Below, piece after piece: positions 6,201 to 13,708 of a stretch of 26,711 nucleotides of DNA (its first letter is position 1; each line of letters begins with the position of its first letter). A program made the position numbers and the translations under genes. The stretch is taken from positions 1 to 26,711 of the IMG/VR virus record IMGVR_UViG_3300028027_001166. One strand, given 5' to 3'. This DNA is from a virus. Under the pieces are notes generated by a model, which had not been told where the DNA came from, made no database searches, and worked only from the letters and a program-made list of their open reading frames with translations.

Positions 6201-6887
6201 ATGTCAAAGACAGCGCTAATAATGTGTACGTATATAAGGTTTGAGAACCTAAATACAACTTTGGCCTGCATAAATAATCAAACAGATAAAGACTTTGACT
6301 TTTATATTATAGATAACTCAGGCCAAAATGAAAAACTTTTAAAGTATTTAGATAAGTTTAAAGGCAACCTAAATATTTCTGTACACAACTATGCAAATGA
6401 TTTTAAACAATTTGCTAGATTTTTATTAGCAAAGGATCTTGCCGAAGATGGATACGAAAAAATAATCTTTATTGATGATGATGAGATAATTCCAAATACA
6501 TTTATAGAAGAATGTCACAGACAGTATGATGAGACTTGTGTAAAATCTTTTTGGGCACACAGAGTTAACTTAAAATACAAAAGAAAAATTAAGATTGAAA
6601 AAGAAGAATTAGGAAATTATGCTGGAACAGGTGGACTAATATGTAGCGCCAAACTATTTCTAAACGAAGACTTTTTTGATTGCCCTGAAGAGTATTGGAT
6701 CATTGATGATCTATGGTTATCTTATTATATATTAAAGTTTACAGATTATAAAATCAAAGAACTTAAAACAGATATTAAGTTTATTAAAGATAGGAAGGCT
6801 ACTTTCCTTACGCTTGGAGACTTAAAACAAAAGTTCTCCGAAGAGTTTATCCTTCCAGAATCTGAAGGTATTGATCCTTTAGAATAG
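6201..6887 (+). CDS. Family 2 glycosyltransferase
   Basis: The start at 6201 is chosen because GGAGA (6192-6196) lies just upstream; the in-frame ATG at 6183 has no such site. The 228-residue product is a GT-A enzyme. It has a nucleotide-binding N-terminus (TALIMCTYIRFENLNTTLAC, FDFYIIDNSG), the acidic metal/sugar-nucleotide motif IIFIDDDEIIPNTF, and the acceptor-side block AGTGGLICSAKLF with IIDDLWLSYY. It should transfer a sugar from a nucleotide donor. It stands alone on this strand, and its last 41 bases overlap the convergent GT4 gene. Confidence 0.85.
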   Translation: MSKTALIMCTYIRFENLNTTLACINNQTDKDFDFYIIDNSGQNEKLLKYLDKFKGNLNISVHNYANDFKQFARFLLAKDLAEDGYEKIIFIDDDEIIPNTFIEECHRQYDETCVKSFWAHRVNLKYKRKIKIEKEELGNYAGTGGLICSAKLFLNEDFFDCPEEYWIIDDLWLSYYILKFTDYKIKELKTDIKFIKDRKATFLTLGDLKQKFSEEFILPESEGIDPLE

Positions 6888-7878
6888 ATGGGTCAAAGTT
6901 TTCAAACCCAATTGTCAAAGCCTTTTCCTTTTGCAGCCTCTTATCACTATCAACATAGCGATCAATCTTCTTGGCAAGTTCTCTAACATCTGCTTCATAA
7001 ACATCAAGTTTAACTCTTGTCATAAGAGTGCTAACCTTACTTGATGATACAAGCCAATCGCTTGGAAGTATTTGATTATTGGGAGATATATCAGTCATAA
7101 ATACTGGAAGTCCACTCACAAGAGCCTCATTCATAGGAAGACAAAGACCAGCATATCTTCTTGGCATAACCATTGCGTCAAAGCCATTATACATTTCAGA
7201 ACGGCTATCAATATTGCCTACCTCAACAGTGAGCCTAGAGTCTTTATAATTAATGTTTAGTTCGCTCTGACTTCTAATTACTAATTTGTAATCAGCCTTA
7301 GAGTGACGAAGCATATCAATAACAGTTTGAGTACCGTTTCTATCTTGTGAAGCAGCCTTGCCACCAATATGTAGTATCCGCTTATGATCTTTTGACATAT
7401 TATTTTCTCTAACAGACTTAAAGTCATCAACATAAATTGGTGGCGGGATATGAACAACCTTAGTCTCATTACCAAACTTAGCAATAGTCTCATCTACCTT
7501 CCAATAACTGGGAGAAATCATATAGGTAGGCAATGGCATATCAGGTTTGTTAAGGTGATCAAGGAACTCATAGTTATACTGCATAAGAGTTCTAACCTTA
7601 TGTCTCTGGGCTAAATGAATAAAGTGTGGGTGGTAAAAGGTTTCACAGGTTAGAACAGACTTCAGTCCATCCATAAACATAGCAACCTCTTGTTTTGTTG
7701 GAAAGCCATTAGTCATTGTGACATTGTATCCGTCATACCATTCGGGGTACTGCTTATTATTATTAAACTTAGTAGAGTTAATCAAAAGAATTTTGTCAGG
7801 GTTCAGCATCCTTACTAAGTCTCTTGTTTGATTACCCAAACCAGTATTGTCACACCTTGCAATAATTCCAAATGTCAT
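6847..7878 (-). CDS. GT4-type (GT-B) glycosyltransferase
   Basis: This 343-residue protein is a GT-B enzyme. The N-terminal domain starts MTFGIIARCDNTGLGNQTRD, a glycine loop. The C-terminal donor domain has KRILHIGGKAASQDRNG, a strand with YKLVIRSQ, and the family signature RRYAGLCLPMNEALVSGLPV with the conserved Glu and Gly. It is the last gene of the leftward modification operon and starts in an ATGA overlap with the gene before it. Substrate is unknown. Its 3' end overlaps the convergent GT2 gene by 41 bp. Confidence 0.85.
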   Translation of the reverse strand: MTFGIIARCDNTGLGNQTRDLVRMLNPDKILLINSTKFNNNKQYPEWYDGYNVTMTNGFPTKQEVAMFMDGLKSVLTCETFYHPHFIHLAQRHKVRTLMQYNYEFLDHLNKPDMPLPTYMISPSYWKVDETIAKFGNETKVVHIPPPIYVDDFKSVRENNMSKDHKRILHIGGKAASQDRNGTQTVIDMLRHSKADYKLVIRSQSELNINYKDSRLTVEVGNIDSRSEMYNGFDAMVMPRRYAGLCLPMNEALVSGLPVFMTDISPNNQILPSDWLVSSSKVSTLMTRVKLDVYEADVRELAKKIDRYVDSDKRLQKEKALTIGFENFDPSILKDQYLQILEG

Positions 7879-8606
7879 TCAGTATATCCCCAAGCATCGT
7901 CATCTGATGTGAACTTTCTTGTTCCAGCACGACCATCAAGGTGATAAGATCTTTTTATGTTTCCTTCTGGATGGTATATCCAAAGTTTATGTTTATCCCA
8001 TCCATCATCTTGAACAACCCCATGAAATTTATCTTCAATAAATGTTTTTTCATCACAGGTAGGGAGAACAACCTCTCTATAATATTTAGTAAGACTAAGG
8101 TGTGGCCTCTGACTCCACTGTGTGGTTTTCATAAAGCCATCCTCAAGACCAAACATTAAGTGTTCATGCTCAACAGGAATAGATGCCTCAAAGTGAAAAC
8201 GAATTGTATTTGCCTTCTCATACTCAAGTAGGTCCAAACACTTTTGCCAATCAATTTCAATATCAGGAGTCAATGGGGCATCTCCTTCTACATATATCAT
8301 TGCTGCTGTTTGGACAAGATCAATAGTTTCTTTCATCATATTTGTTTGGTGACTGTGTTGGTCAAATATAACTGGCAAAACATTTTTCCACTGATGCAAA
8401 CACTTCCACAAAATCCTGTTCTTAAACTCATCGTAATCATCTTTACGGTTTAGTCTTTCTTTCCTTAGTCCATCAACCTGAAGAATGATCTCGTTGTCTG
8501 GGAAGTGGCTTCTTATAGAGTCAATTGTTTCATCTAGTATAGATGTGTCTGGATGGCTAGGAATTATAGAAGTTGCTACAATTATAGTTACATTATCTTT
8601 GTTCAT
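7875..8606 (-). CDS. Probable GT-A glycosyltransferase
   Basis: This 243-residue protein has features of a GT-A fold: NVTIIVATSIIPSHPDTSIL with SIRSHFPDNEIILQVDG, and the candidate metal motif MIYVEGDAPLTPDIEIDW, where EGD stands in for DxD. The later part includes FIEDKFHGVV and YHLDGRAGTRKF. It lies within the glycosyltransferase operon, overlapping the neighbours by 14 nt upstream and ATGA downstream. Family assignment is tentative because the DxD is atypical. Confidence 0.65.
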   Translation of the reverse strand: MNKDNVTIIVATSIIPSHPDTSILDETIDSIRSHFPDNEIILQVDGLRKERLNRKDDYDEFKNRILWKCLHQWKNVLPVIFDQHSHQTNMMKETIDLVQTAAMIYVEGDAPLTPDIEIDWQKCLDLLEYEKANTIRFHFEASIPVEHEHLMFGLEDGFMKTTQWSQRPHLSLTKYYREVVLPTCDEKTFIEDKFHGVVQDDGWDKHKLWIYHPEGNIKRSYHLDGRAGTRKFTSDDDAWGYTE

Positions 8607-9453
8607 AAATATCTTTCATAATCTCAATAGAAAAATCTCTCTTGTATTTAATCCACCAACATACAACCTGATGCATATTATTTGGATAATTATTAATAAG
8701 ATTAGGCAGCATTTCTTTTAGTTTGTTCCAGTTATCAACTTTTTCAATTGGAATTCCTGCAGGGTAAACATAGTTAAAATAATCAGTCATCTCACCCTTA
8801 GAATCAACAAGATCCCCAACAGGCAAAGCCAACATCTCAATAGCCTCAAAGAATCTAAAGGTATCTATTACCTGCGCCCCAGCAGGGGCTGGAGCAACCC
8901 TAGCCTTTGATAGGGTACTGTAGTAGTCTTTGGGCTGTTCTCCCTGTGCAAAGCCTGCTGTGGGCTTATAAAGGGCATTTGGGAGACTTGGCATGACCTC
9001 TCCTAACTGCTGCCTACGCTGATGGGTTATTTGACCACCAAAATATACATCATATTCTTTAACAGGATAATCAGGTAAGTTGTTCTTTAAATGCTGAGGA
9101 ACGCCAATAAAAAACTTATTATATTTTTCATGTTTTTTGTGCGGGTATTGAACCCAAATAGAAATATTTGGATGCTTGATCTTATCAACATTAAAGTTAC
9201 CAGACTCATCCCCAGTAATAAATAGAACTACTCTGCCTGCCTTTTGTAGTTGCTTAGAGATATAGTCTTCGCTTCCAGCATTTCCTTGTCCAGGAATAAT
9301 AACAAAACATCTTTCATCGTTAGGTATGCTGGTAACTGTTACTTGCTCAATCTTATTACGCTCAAAGGTAAGCCTAAGTAACTCATAGTCCCACTTACCA
9401 TCAGCAGAATCAAGAGGGTTTGTAGAATATATATATGCTTTAGGCAGGCTCAT
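8593..9453 (-). CDS. Exostosin-like glycosyltransferase
   Basis: The 286-residue product (start 9453; an in-frame ATG at 9471 is possible and neither has a strong ribosome-binding site) resembles the C-terminal part of exostosin/GT47-like enzymes. The key block is APAPAGAQVIDTFRFFEAIE followed by MLALPVGDLVDS, corresponding to the family's CP.G....S.R..EA...G..PV pattern. The N-terminal half holds alternating strands (RCFVIIPGQGNAG, RVVLFITGDESG, YDVYFGGQITHQRR). It overlaps the FkbM gene by 14 nt. Confidence 0.7.
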   Translation of the reverse strand: MSLPKAYIYSTNPLDSADGKWDYELLRLTFERNKIEQVTVTSIPNDERCFVIIPGQGNAGSEDYISKQLQKAGRVVLFITGDESGNFNVDKIKHPNISIWVQYPHKKHEKYNKFFIGVPQHLKNNLPDYPVKEYDVYFGGQITHQRRQQLGEVMPSLPNALYKPTAGFAQGEQPKDYYSTLSKARVAPAPAGAQVIDTFRFFEAIEMLALPVGDLVDSKGEMTDYFNYVYPAGIPIEKVDNWNKLKEMLPNLINNYPNNMHQVVCWWIKYKRDFSIEIMKDIYEQR

Positions 9454-10153
9454 AGTAGAAATGAACCTCATGCTGATAGTCTATTAGATGTTCAATATAT
9501 CCAATACCCTTGATAAACTGTCTAAGATCATATAGGTATTCTTTCCAATACATCATCATGAACTCTGGATGACCAGATAGCCAGATCTTTGGTCTAAACT
9601 CTCTCATAACTTTTTCTGCACCACCAAGAACACGCCATTCACTACCTTCAACATCAAGTGAGATTACTGTAGGTGGCTTCATTCCTTTTTCGTAAACAAG
9701 AGTATCAATCTTTGTTTGTCCATATTTGTCTGCTTCATACTGAAGTTCTTTAAATCCGTGTGCTGCTTCAATTGGAGCGTCTGCTTCTGGTGGAAACTCG
9801 TTGTAATAGATACGAGCAAGTTTGTTATCTTTGTCAGATGCAAAACCAGGAATAGAAGCCAGTGGCATTTCTAGATTATTTGCACTCCATAGCAACGGGA
9901 AGTGTGACCAAACCTTTGGATTGGGTTCAAACAATACTACCTCTGCTCCCCACATTTGACACAAAGCAGGCATCTCTCCTTCTTCTGCACCAATGTAGTA
10001 AACAACATCGCCCTTGCCAATATTCTCATGCATTGATTTTAGTCTAGGCTTTTCCCAACCATGTGGCTGGTACCAGTCTGGTCTATCTGCACGATGCTTT
10101 GGTAGTATAATTTCAAACTCTCCGTTAATAACGGCCTTTACCATTTCTGTCAT
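9440..10153 (-). CDS. FkbM-family methyltransferase
   Basis: The start at 10153 forms an ATGA overlap with the upstream gene and has GAAGGAG 8-9 nt before it. The 237-residue protein shows the SAM-binding pattern of FkbM O-methyltransferases: GKGDVVYYIGAEEGEMPALC (motif I), EVVLFEPNPKVW with the ribose-binding Glu, and PTVISLDVEGSEWRVLGGAEK, the family hallmark (D-x-E-G-x-E). It probably O-methylates a sugar added by the neighbouring transferases (inference from context). Confidence 0.87.
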   Translation of the reverse strand: MTEMVKAVINGEFEIILPKHRADRPDWYQPHGWEKPRLKSMHENIGKGDVVYYIGAEEGEMPALCQMWGAEVVLFEPNPKVWSHFPLLWSANNLEMPLASIPGFASDKDNKLARIYYNEFPPEADAPIEAAHGFKELQYEADKYGQTKIDTLVYEKGMKPPTVISLDVEGSEWRVLGGAEKVMREFRPKIWLSGHPEFMMMYWKEYLYDLRQFIKGIGYIEHLIDYQHEVHFYYEPA

Positions 10154-11106
10154 AGCCCTAACTCCTTCATAATAGTGGCCCACCTATGTACATAAGTGTG
10201 CTGTTGCTTAGTCTTGTTATGACCATTTGATCTAATTACTTCTCTTTCAGAATCATTATCAAGATACTTATCTATCTTAGATTTTAGATCTTCAAGATTA
10301 CCATGTTCATAAAATACAATCTCTTTACCATCTTCAAAGTAATCTTCAAGCCCAACAATGCGAGGGTAGATAGTAAATCCACCACGACCAGTAGACTCAA
10401 ACAACCTATCACTAGTATAGTAAGGGTAGTTAAAGTTAATGTTAAGGCTGTCTCCAACGGCTACCTTGCTTTGTGCGTATATCTTATTTAACTCATCACC
10501 ACGAACAGTTCCAGTATCTCCATCACCACCAACATGAAGGAATCTATCTCCGTATGTTTTTCTTAAAAAGTCTATCAAGTCTGAGCGATACTTGTGTTCA
10601 TGGTGATATCTTTTGCTACCAACAAAAATAACATCATACTTAAATTTATCTGGGTTATATGCTTCATGAATATAACATTCTTTATCATAAACTCCAGCAG
10701 GAATAAAATGTCCTTTTACCTGTGTGTTCTCATTAAACCAGTCAGCCATCAATTTATCTACAGTAAAAAAGTGTCCAATTGTTTTATAAAAGTTATCTTC
10801 TTGAAGATCTTTCTGGCGATCAAGACCAAACCATAGGTCAAGGTGGTAGGTAATTGTCTGCACACCTGCCTGCTTTAGTTGAAGCAAAACATTATCCATC
10901 GTAATCCTGCCAGTTGTTTCCCAGCCATGAGTATGTACCCAGATAAACAGATCTGAGTTAAGCGCTTGGTCAAGAATTACATGACTCTTTGCTTTCTTTT
11001 CTTGCAACTTTACAACGGTATGTCCAAGAGACTCAAGACTATTAACATGATGATTCTCACTACTATAAGAAACCTCAAAGTTTCCTAGAAATACGATCTT
11101 AGCCAA
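10150..11106 (-). CDS. CgeB/YkvP-like glycosyltransferase
   Basis: This 318-residue protein begins with TTG, supported by AAAGGGG 7 nt upstream; no ATG fits. It has a GT-B-like layout. The N-terminal half has KIVFLGNFEVSYSSENHHV and LFIWVHTHGWET. The C-terminal half has YDVIFVGSKRYHHEHKYRS, then SLNINFNYPYYTSDRLFEST and RGGFTIYPRIVGLEDYFEDG, the Glyco_trans_1_2/CgeB pattern (S.R.fE..a.G). It is the first gene of the leftward modification operon and ends in ATGA with the FkbM gene. Confidence 0.82.
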   Translation of the reverse strand: MAKIVFLGNFEVSYSSENHHVNSLESLGHTVVKLQEKKAKSHVILDQALNSDLFIWVHTHGWETTGRITMDNVLLQLKQAGVQTITYHLDLWFGLDRQKDLQEDNFYKTIGHFFTVDKLMADWFNENTQVKGHFIPAGVYDKECYIHEAYNPDKFKYDVIFVGSKRYHHEHKYRSDLIDFLRKTYGDRFLHVGGDGDTGTVRGDELNKIYAQSKVAVGDSLNINFNYPYYTSDRLFESTGRGGFTIYPRIVGLEDYFEDGKEIVFYEHGNLEDLKSKIDKYLDNDSEREVIRSNGHNKTKQQHTYVHRWATIMKELGL

Positions 11107-11132
11107 TGAATTACCCCTTTTAGTTTCATTCT

Positions 11133-11141
11133 ATTATAGCA
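11133..11141 (-). promoter_or_regulatory. Extended -10 promoter of the glycosyltransferase operon
   Basis: TGCTATAAT on the minus strand lies seven bases beyond the 3' end of tRNA-Arg, with RNA start expected near 11126 and AAAGGGG before the TTG start at 11106. Any -35 would lie inside the tRNA acceptor/T-arm and is not consensus (TCCTGC), as usual for extended -10 promoters. Confidence 0.6.
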
Positions 11142-11147
11142 TCATTG

Positions 11148-11220
11148 CGCCCCTGGCAGGAATTGAACCTGCGACACATGGCTTAGAAGTCCATTGTTCT
11201 ATCCACTGAACTACAGAGGC
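11148..11220 (-). tRNA. tRNA-Arg (anticodon TCT)
   Basis: A 73-nt cloverleaf: acceptor GCCTCTG/CAGGGGC (one G-T pair), D-arm GTTC...GAAC, anticodon loop CTTCTAA with TCT at 34-36, T-arm GCAGG-TTCAATT-CCTGC, discriminator G. The anticodon stem has four good pairs and a terminal A-G mismatch next to the loop. No CCA is encoded. It reads AGA, a codon favoured in this AT-rich genome. Confidence 0.88.
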
Positions 11221-11221
11221 G

Positions 11222-11295
11222 TACACCAGGTAGGACTTGAACCTACGATAACCGAATTATGAGTTCGGGGCCTTAACCAACTTGGCTACTGGTGC
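11222..11295 (-). tRNA. tRNA with CAT anticodon (elongator Met or Ile2)
   Basis: A 74-nt cloverleaf: acceptor GCACCAG/CTGGTGT (G1-T72 wobble), D-arm GCC...GGC, anticodon stem CCGAA/TTCGG with loop CTCATAA, T-arm GTAGG-TTCAAGT-CCTAC, discriminator A, no CCA. The stem lacks the three G-C pairs of initiator tRNA. Whether it is elongator Met or lysidine-modified Ile2 cannot be settled by eye. One base separates it from tRNA-Arg. Confidence 0.87.
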
Positions 11296-11300
11296 TAGTT

Positions 11301-11570
11301 TTACTTCTTTAGTTTTGGCTTTGGCATTCTATCTTTTATTAATTCTATTACTGCATCAATGCCTTCAGCATATGCCATTGCATCATCTTTAGCCCACATC
11401 AACTCACCAGTATCTTTGTGAAAAGAAGATCCACGATAAACTAAATAATCATTCTTGGCTTTTTCAAATAACTCAATAAGTTGTTTGCGTTCTGCAGAAA
11501 TGCTTTTTTGGCACCCACTACAAGGGCATAGCCATTCTCCACGGGATGGAGTTTGATTTGGATCAGCCAC
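11301..11570 (-). CDS. Hypothetical protein with Cys cluster
   Basis: This 89-residue protein has a CPCSGCQKS cluster near the N-terminus (residues 15-20), then a helical region (AERKQLIELFEKAKND) and a C-terminal helix (AYAEGIDAVIELIKDR) with a basic end. It starts with GTG, 8 nt inside the preceding small gene, so translation is probably coupled. The Cys residues may bind zinc. I do not recognise the family. Confidence 0.6.
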   Translation of the reverse strand: MADPNQTPSRGEWLCPCSGCQKSISAERKQLIELFEKAKNDYLVYRGSSFHKDTGELMWAKDDAMAYAEGIDAVIELIKDRMPKPKLKK

Positions 11571-11700
11571 TTATAACTACCCCAAACAATACACCTATAA
11601 GAAACATTCCAATACCAATAGTCCAATGATAAGACTTCATAAAATAATCTTTAATAATTTGATCTCTTACCTCATTGGTAACACCATAATTATCTTTCAT
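11563..11700 (-). CDS. Small membrane protein, 45 aa
   Basis: The frame encodes a charged N-terminal helix (MKDNYGVTNEVRDQIIKDYF) and one transmembrane helix (about residues 27-44, WTIGIGMFLIGVLFGVVISG). Its start lies 11 nt inside the preceding gene and its stop overlaps the next start by 8 nt, the usual coupling here. Function unknown. Confidence 0.6.
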   Translation of the reverse strand: MKDNYGVTNEVRDQIIKDYFMKSYHWTIGIGMFLIGVLFGVVISG

Positions 11701-11959
11701 CAGGAACCTCTAACCTTTCGTCTCTCTTCCAATGTATAAAGGATTTAACATAAACAATTCCGTATGCAATAGCAGCAACAATAAATCCATATTGTTTTGT
11801 AGCCAAAGCATAAGCAATCCATAAGCATTCATTAACACATAGAACTACCCAACCCCAAATAGTTTTACGACCTACAAGAAATATTCCTGTAACACCAATG
11901 GCTGCTAATACCCATGACCACATCACTGCACAACCTGTACTGGGATCATAATGTTGCAT
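11690..11959 (-). CDS. Three-helix membrane protein
   Basis: This 89-residue protein has three hydrophobic segments (about 13-29, 33-52 and 58-72), including WVLAAIGVTGIFLVGRKTIW, LCVNECLWIAYALATKQYGF and VAAIAYGIVYVKSFIHWKR. I know similar small membrane proteins from actinobacteriophages; the WIAYALATKQYGF block is typical. The pattern faintly recalls part of PnuC-type transporters but the protein is too short to be one. Role unknown. Confidence 0.68.
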   Translation of the reverse strand: MQHYDPSTGCAVMWSWVLAAIGVTGIFLVGRKTIWGWVVLCVNECLWIAYALATKQYGFIVAAIAYGIVYVKSFIHWKRDERLEVPDER

Positions 11960-12066
11960 CTTTCACAATATCGGTATGTTGCACCAGTATATGGGCAAGA
12001 GCCTGCAGGCACAAGAGTGTGTCCAGAAAACTTACACTTAATAGATTTAATTAGACTGATTAGCAT
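11923..12066 (-). CDS. Zinc-knuckle microprotein, 47 aa (DUF1660-like)
   Basis: The 47-residue frame starts MLISLIKSIKCKFSGHTLVP and carries C11, H16, C24, C34 and C37 (KCKFSGH, GSCPYTG, YCERC), a layout like the prophage DUF1660 type (C...GH...C..C). One zinc ion is expected. It overlaps its neighbours by 20 nt upstream and 37 nt downstream in other frames, which is more than usual here, but the ordered Cys pattern supports it. Confidence 0.6.
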   Translation of the reverse strand: MLISLIKSIKCKFSGHTLVPAGSCPYTGATYRYCERCNIMIPVQVVQ

Positions 12067-12277
12067 CAACTTCGTTTTGTCCTCTCGCAATGGCAGCAGA
12101 AATCTTAAACGCCTTCTGGGTTCTGCGAGATTTGTTTAGTCCTTTTGCAGCCCAAAGATCAGATGTTGCAAGTATGTCAACGGCAATCTGTTCTCTGATT
12201 TCCTTTACTGTAAATACAATAAAGTCCCAAACCTGTTGCTTCTGCTCATCTGTTAGTTCTTCTGTCCAGTTACTCAT
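12047..12277 (-). CDS. Conserved phage hypothetical protein
   Basis: The start at 12277 is supported by GAGG 6 nt upstream; a TTG at 12292 is in frame but lacks support. The 76-residue helical protein (WTEELTDEQKQQVWDFIVF, TSDLWAAKGLNKSRRTQKAF) resembles small conserved proteins of actinobacteriophages. A basic patch (LNKSRRTQKAFKIS) might bind nucleic acid. It overlaps the preceding zinc microprotein by 8 nt. Confidence 0.62.
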   Translation of the reverse strand: MSNWTEELTDEQKQQVWDFIVFTVKEIREQIAVDILATSDLWAAKGLNKSRRTQKAFKISAAIARGQNEVDANQSN

Positions 12278-12374
12278 CTGATTCCTCTTCAAACTCTCTT
12301 AGTGCATTTTTATTTTTAAAGCAGGCATTGCAATCTCCATTAACGAGCCTTGATCCACAATCCCCACAGAACAT
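12270..12374 (-). CDS. Zinc-knuckle microprotein, 34 aa
   Basis: The product MFCGDCGSRLVNGDCNACF... holds two CxxC pairs (C3/C6 and C15/C18), a minimal zinc ribbon, and ends with an acidic tail. The ATG has no ribosome-binding site; it sits exactly 6 nt after TATACT (12381-12386), which has TTGCTA 17 nt further upstream, so a leaderless mRNA is predicted. The stop overlaps the next start by 8 nt. Confidence 0.65.
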   Translation of the reverse strand: MFCGDCGSRLVNGDCNACFKNKNALREFEEESDE

Positions 12375-12380
12375 ATATCC

Positions 12381-12409
12381 AGTATATACTACTTTCAGGT
12401 TATTAGCAA
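12381..12409 (-). promoter_or_regulatory. Leaderless promoter
   Basis: On the minus strand TTGCTA (12409-12404), 17 nt, TATACT (12386-12381), 6 nt, ATG (12374). RNA start is predicted at the A of the ATG. It overlaps the divergent promoter of the gene at 12428. Confidence 0.6.
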
Positions 12410-12415
12410 GTGTGG

Positions 12416-12427
12416 TACTATTGTTAT
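12416..12427 (+). promoter_or_regulatory. Possible leaderless promoter
   Basis: TACTAT (12416-12421) fits the TAnnnT -10 pattern and ends 6 nt before the ATG at 12428. The -35 region (TTTCAG) is poor. It is back-to-back with the leftward promoter at 12381-12409. Confidence 0.4.
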
Positions 12428-12598
12428 ATGTGTCCAAAATGTTTTAATAATGCAGTACCTATTATCTATGGTGCCGTTACAGATGATAATCTATCTAAGC
12501 ATAAATCTGGAGAGATTATTTTAGCGGGGGATAGGTTTAGATACGAATCTACCTATAGCCACTACTGTATGGAATGCCTAGAAGGTTTTAACCTTTAA
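12428..12598 (+). CDS. Zinc-ribbon protein, rightward singleton
   Basis: This is the only rightward gene in the 11-14 kb leftward block. The 56-residue protein MCPKCFNNAVPIIYGAV...HYCMEC has CxxC pairs at both ends around a PIIYG core and a GEIILAG stretch, matching a small zinc protein type seen in phages and bacteria (CP.C...A.PIVYG...GE..LGG). I use the ATG at 12428 rather than the GTG at 12410 because the family starts at MCPKC. It converges with the gene at 12588 with an 11-nt overlap. Confidence 0.7.
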   Translation: MCPKCFNNAVPIIYGAVTDDNLSKHKSGEIILAGDRFRYESTYSHYCMECLEGFNL

Positions 12599-12809
12599 TT
12601 CTTCCAACTAGTCCAGCGATAACTTCTGCAAACTGTTGAGAATTAAGTCCCCACATAAACTCAGAGGGAAGATCAACTGTTACACCAACAAGAGATAGTT
12701 CATTTAATATGTACATTCTCTGGTTTTGTAGGTAAAGTTCTGGAGTTAGGTCTATGCCATGAGCCTTAGCCCAATCCTCAAAATCTTTTTCTTTACTATC
12801 TTGATCCAT
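12588..12809 (-). CDS. Hypothetical protein
   Basis: This 73-residue acidic helical protein (KEKDFEDWAKAHGIDLTPEL, QNQRMYILNELSLVGV, LNSQQFAEVIAGLVGRIKG) is unknown to me. It overlaps the HAD phosphatase gene by 14 nt, so the two are probably co-translated. Confidence 0.65.
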   Translation of the reverse strand: MDQDSKEKDFEDWAKAHGIDLTPELYLQNQRMYILNELSLVGVTVDLPSEFMWGLNSQQFAEVIAGLVGRIKG

Positions 12810-13263
12810 CCCAGTCCCCTATCTTTGTAGTTGGAATACCATTCTTTTCCCATAGTTCAATCACTGATGGGTTATCATCAAAGGCATGCACAACATCCCA
12901 CTGTTTATTAATTCTATAAAGAATGTCATCTTTTACTTCATAATCTTTTCTAAAGTCACCATCTTTACGCATGTACAGGGCATCATGATAGATACCATTC
13001 TTAGCCATCCAGATAGAGGTAACGCCTCTCCACCATTCACGCCTAGAAGTTACTACAACAATATCTAAACCATTTTCCATAGCATCACGAAGGTAGTCAA
13101 CTGCTTCTTGGTTTGGCTCTGCACCAATAGATTCTTCATGAAACTTGTCGTAATTCTTTTTAAACTCTGGATCATTATTTATATTACGTATGTTGTGTAG
13201 GTATGGATCAACATTTGCCAATGTTCCATCTACATCAAATATTACTGCCTTGCGTTTAGCCAT
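12796..13263 (-). CDS. HAD-superfamily phosphatase (PNKP 3'-phosphatase-like)
   Basis: This 155-residue protein has all HAD motifs: I, AVIFDVDGTLANVDPY (nucleophile and acid Asp); II, DIVVVTSR; III, a Lys around MRKDGDFRKDYEVKDD; IV, VVHAFDDNPSVIELW. The arrangement resembles the phosphatase domain of T4-type polynucleotide kinase-phosphatase, which removes 3' phosphates from nucleic acid ends. There is no kinase domain. A role in DNA or RNA end repair is likely but nucleotide monophosphates are possible substrates. Confidence 0.82.
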   Translation of the reverse strand: MAKRKAVIFDVDGTLANVDPYLHNIRNINNDPEFKKNYDKFHEESIGAEPNQEAVDYLRDAMENGLDIVVVTSRREWWRGVTSIWMAKNGIYHDALYMRKDGDFRKDYEVKDDILYRINKQWDVVHAFDDNPSVIELWEKNGIPTTKIGDWDGSR

Positions 13264-13708
13264 TTTTTAATTCCTTAACTATGTTGTGGAACTTGTCAAA
13301 GTCACAAACGTTTCTGCCAAAGTTAGCAAATCTAGTTGTGATAACAATATTCTCTTTTGTATAATCTCCGTTAACATCAATCTTATCTATACTAGGACAC
13401 ATAGGATGCTTTGGCATCCAGTCAGGGTGTGATTTGTATAAAAGGTCTAAATCTAATTGTACCCCAAACCAGTAGCATTTGCCAAATTGCTTATCCCAAA
13501 TCTCTCTTAATTCATCTGGTGTAACATAAATTTTAGCGGGGATCCAAGGTTGCTGTTGTGAACCTGCTATACCACCAACACTAGAGGCTTTACCTTCCAT
13601 TCTACGTTTATTGGTAGATGAATTTATAACTGTCCAATTACCCTCAGAGTCTTGGCGCACACCATTAGATAGGATGGTTGACCAAAGTTTCTTAAAATGA
13701 TCTCTCAT
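13256..13708 (-). CDS. HNH-like nuclease-type protein
   Basis: This 150-residue protein contains FGKCYWFGVQLDLDLLYKSH, then MCPSIDKIDVNGDYTKENIV and ITTRFANFGRN. This matches the core of phage HNH-type endonucleases of the S.DRID...GYT..N....C...N..K type, with one Cys near the start of the fold. The canonical first His of the HNH (DH) is replaced by SIDKID, so activity is uncertain. The basic N-terminus (SSTNKRRMEGKAS) may bind DNA. It follows the stop of the zinc microprotein immediately (TAA then ATG). Confidence 0.62.
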   Translation of the reverse strand: MRDHFKKLWSTILSNGVRQDSEGNWTVINSSTNKRRMEGKASSVGGIAGSQQQPWIPAKIYVTPDELREIWDKQFGKCYWFGVQLDLDLLYKSHPDWMPKHPMCPSIDKIDVNGDYTKENIVITTRFANFGRNVCDFDKFHNIVKELKNG

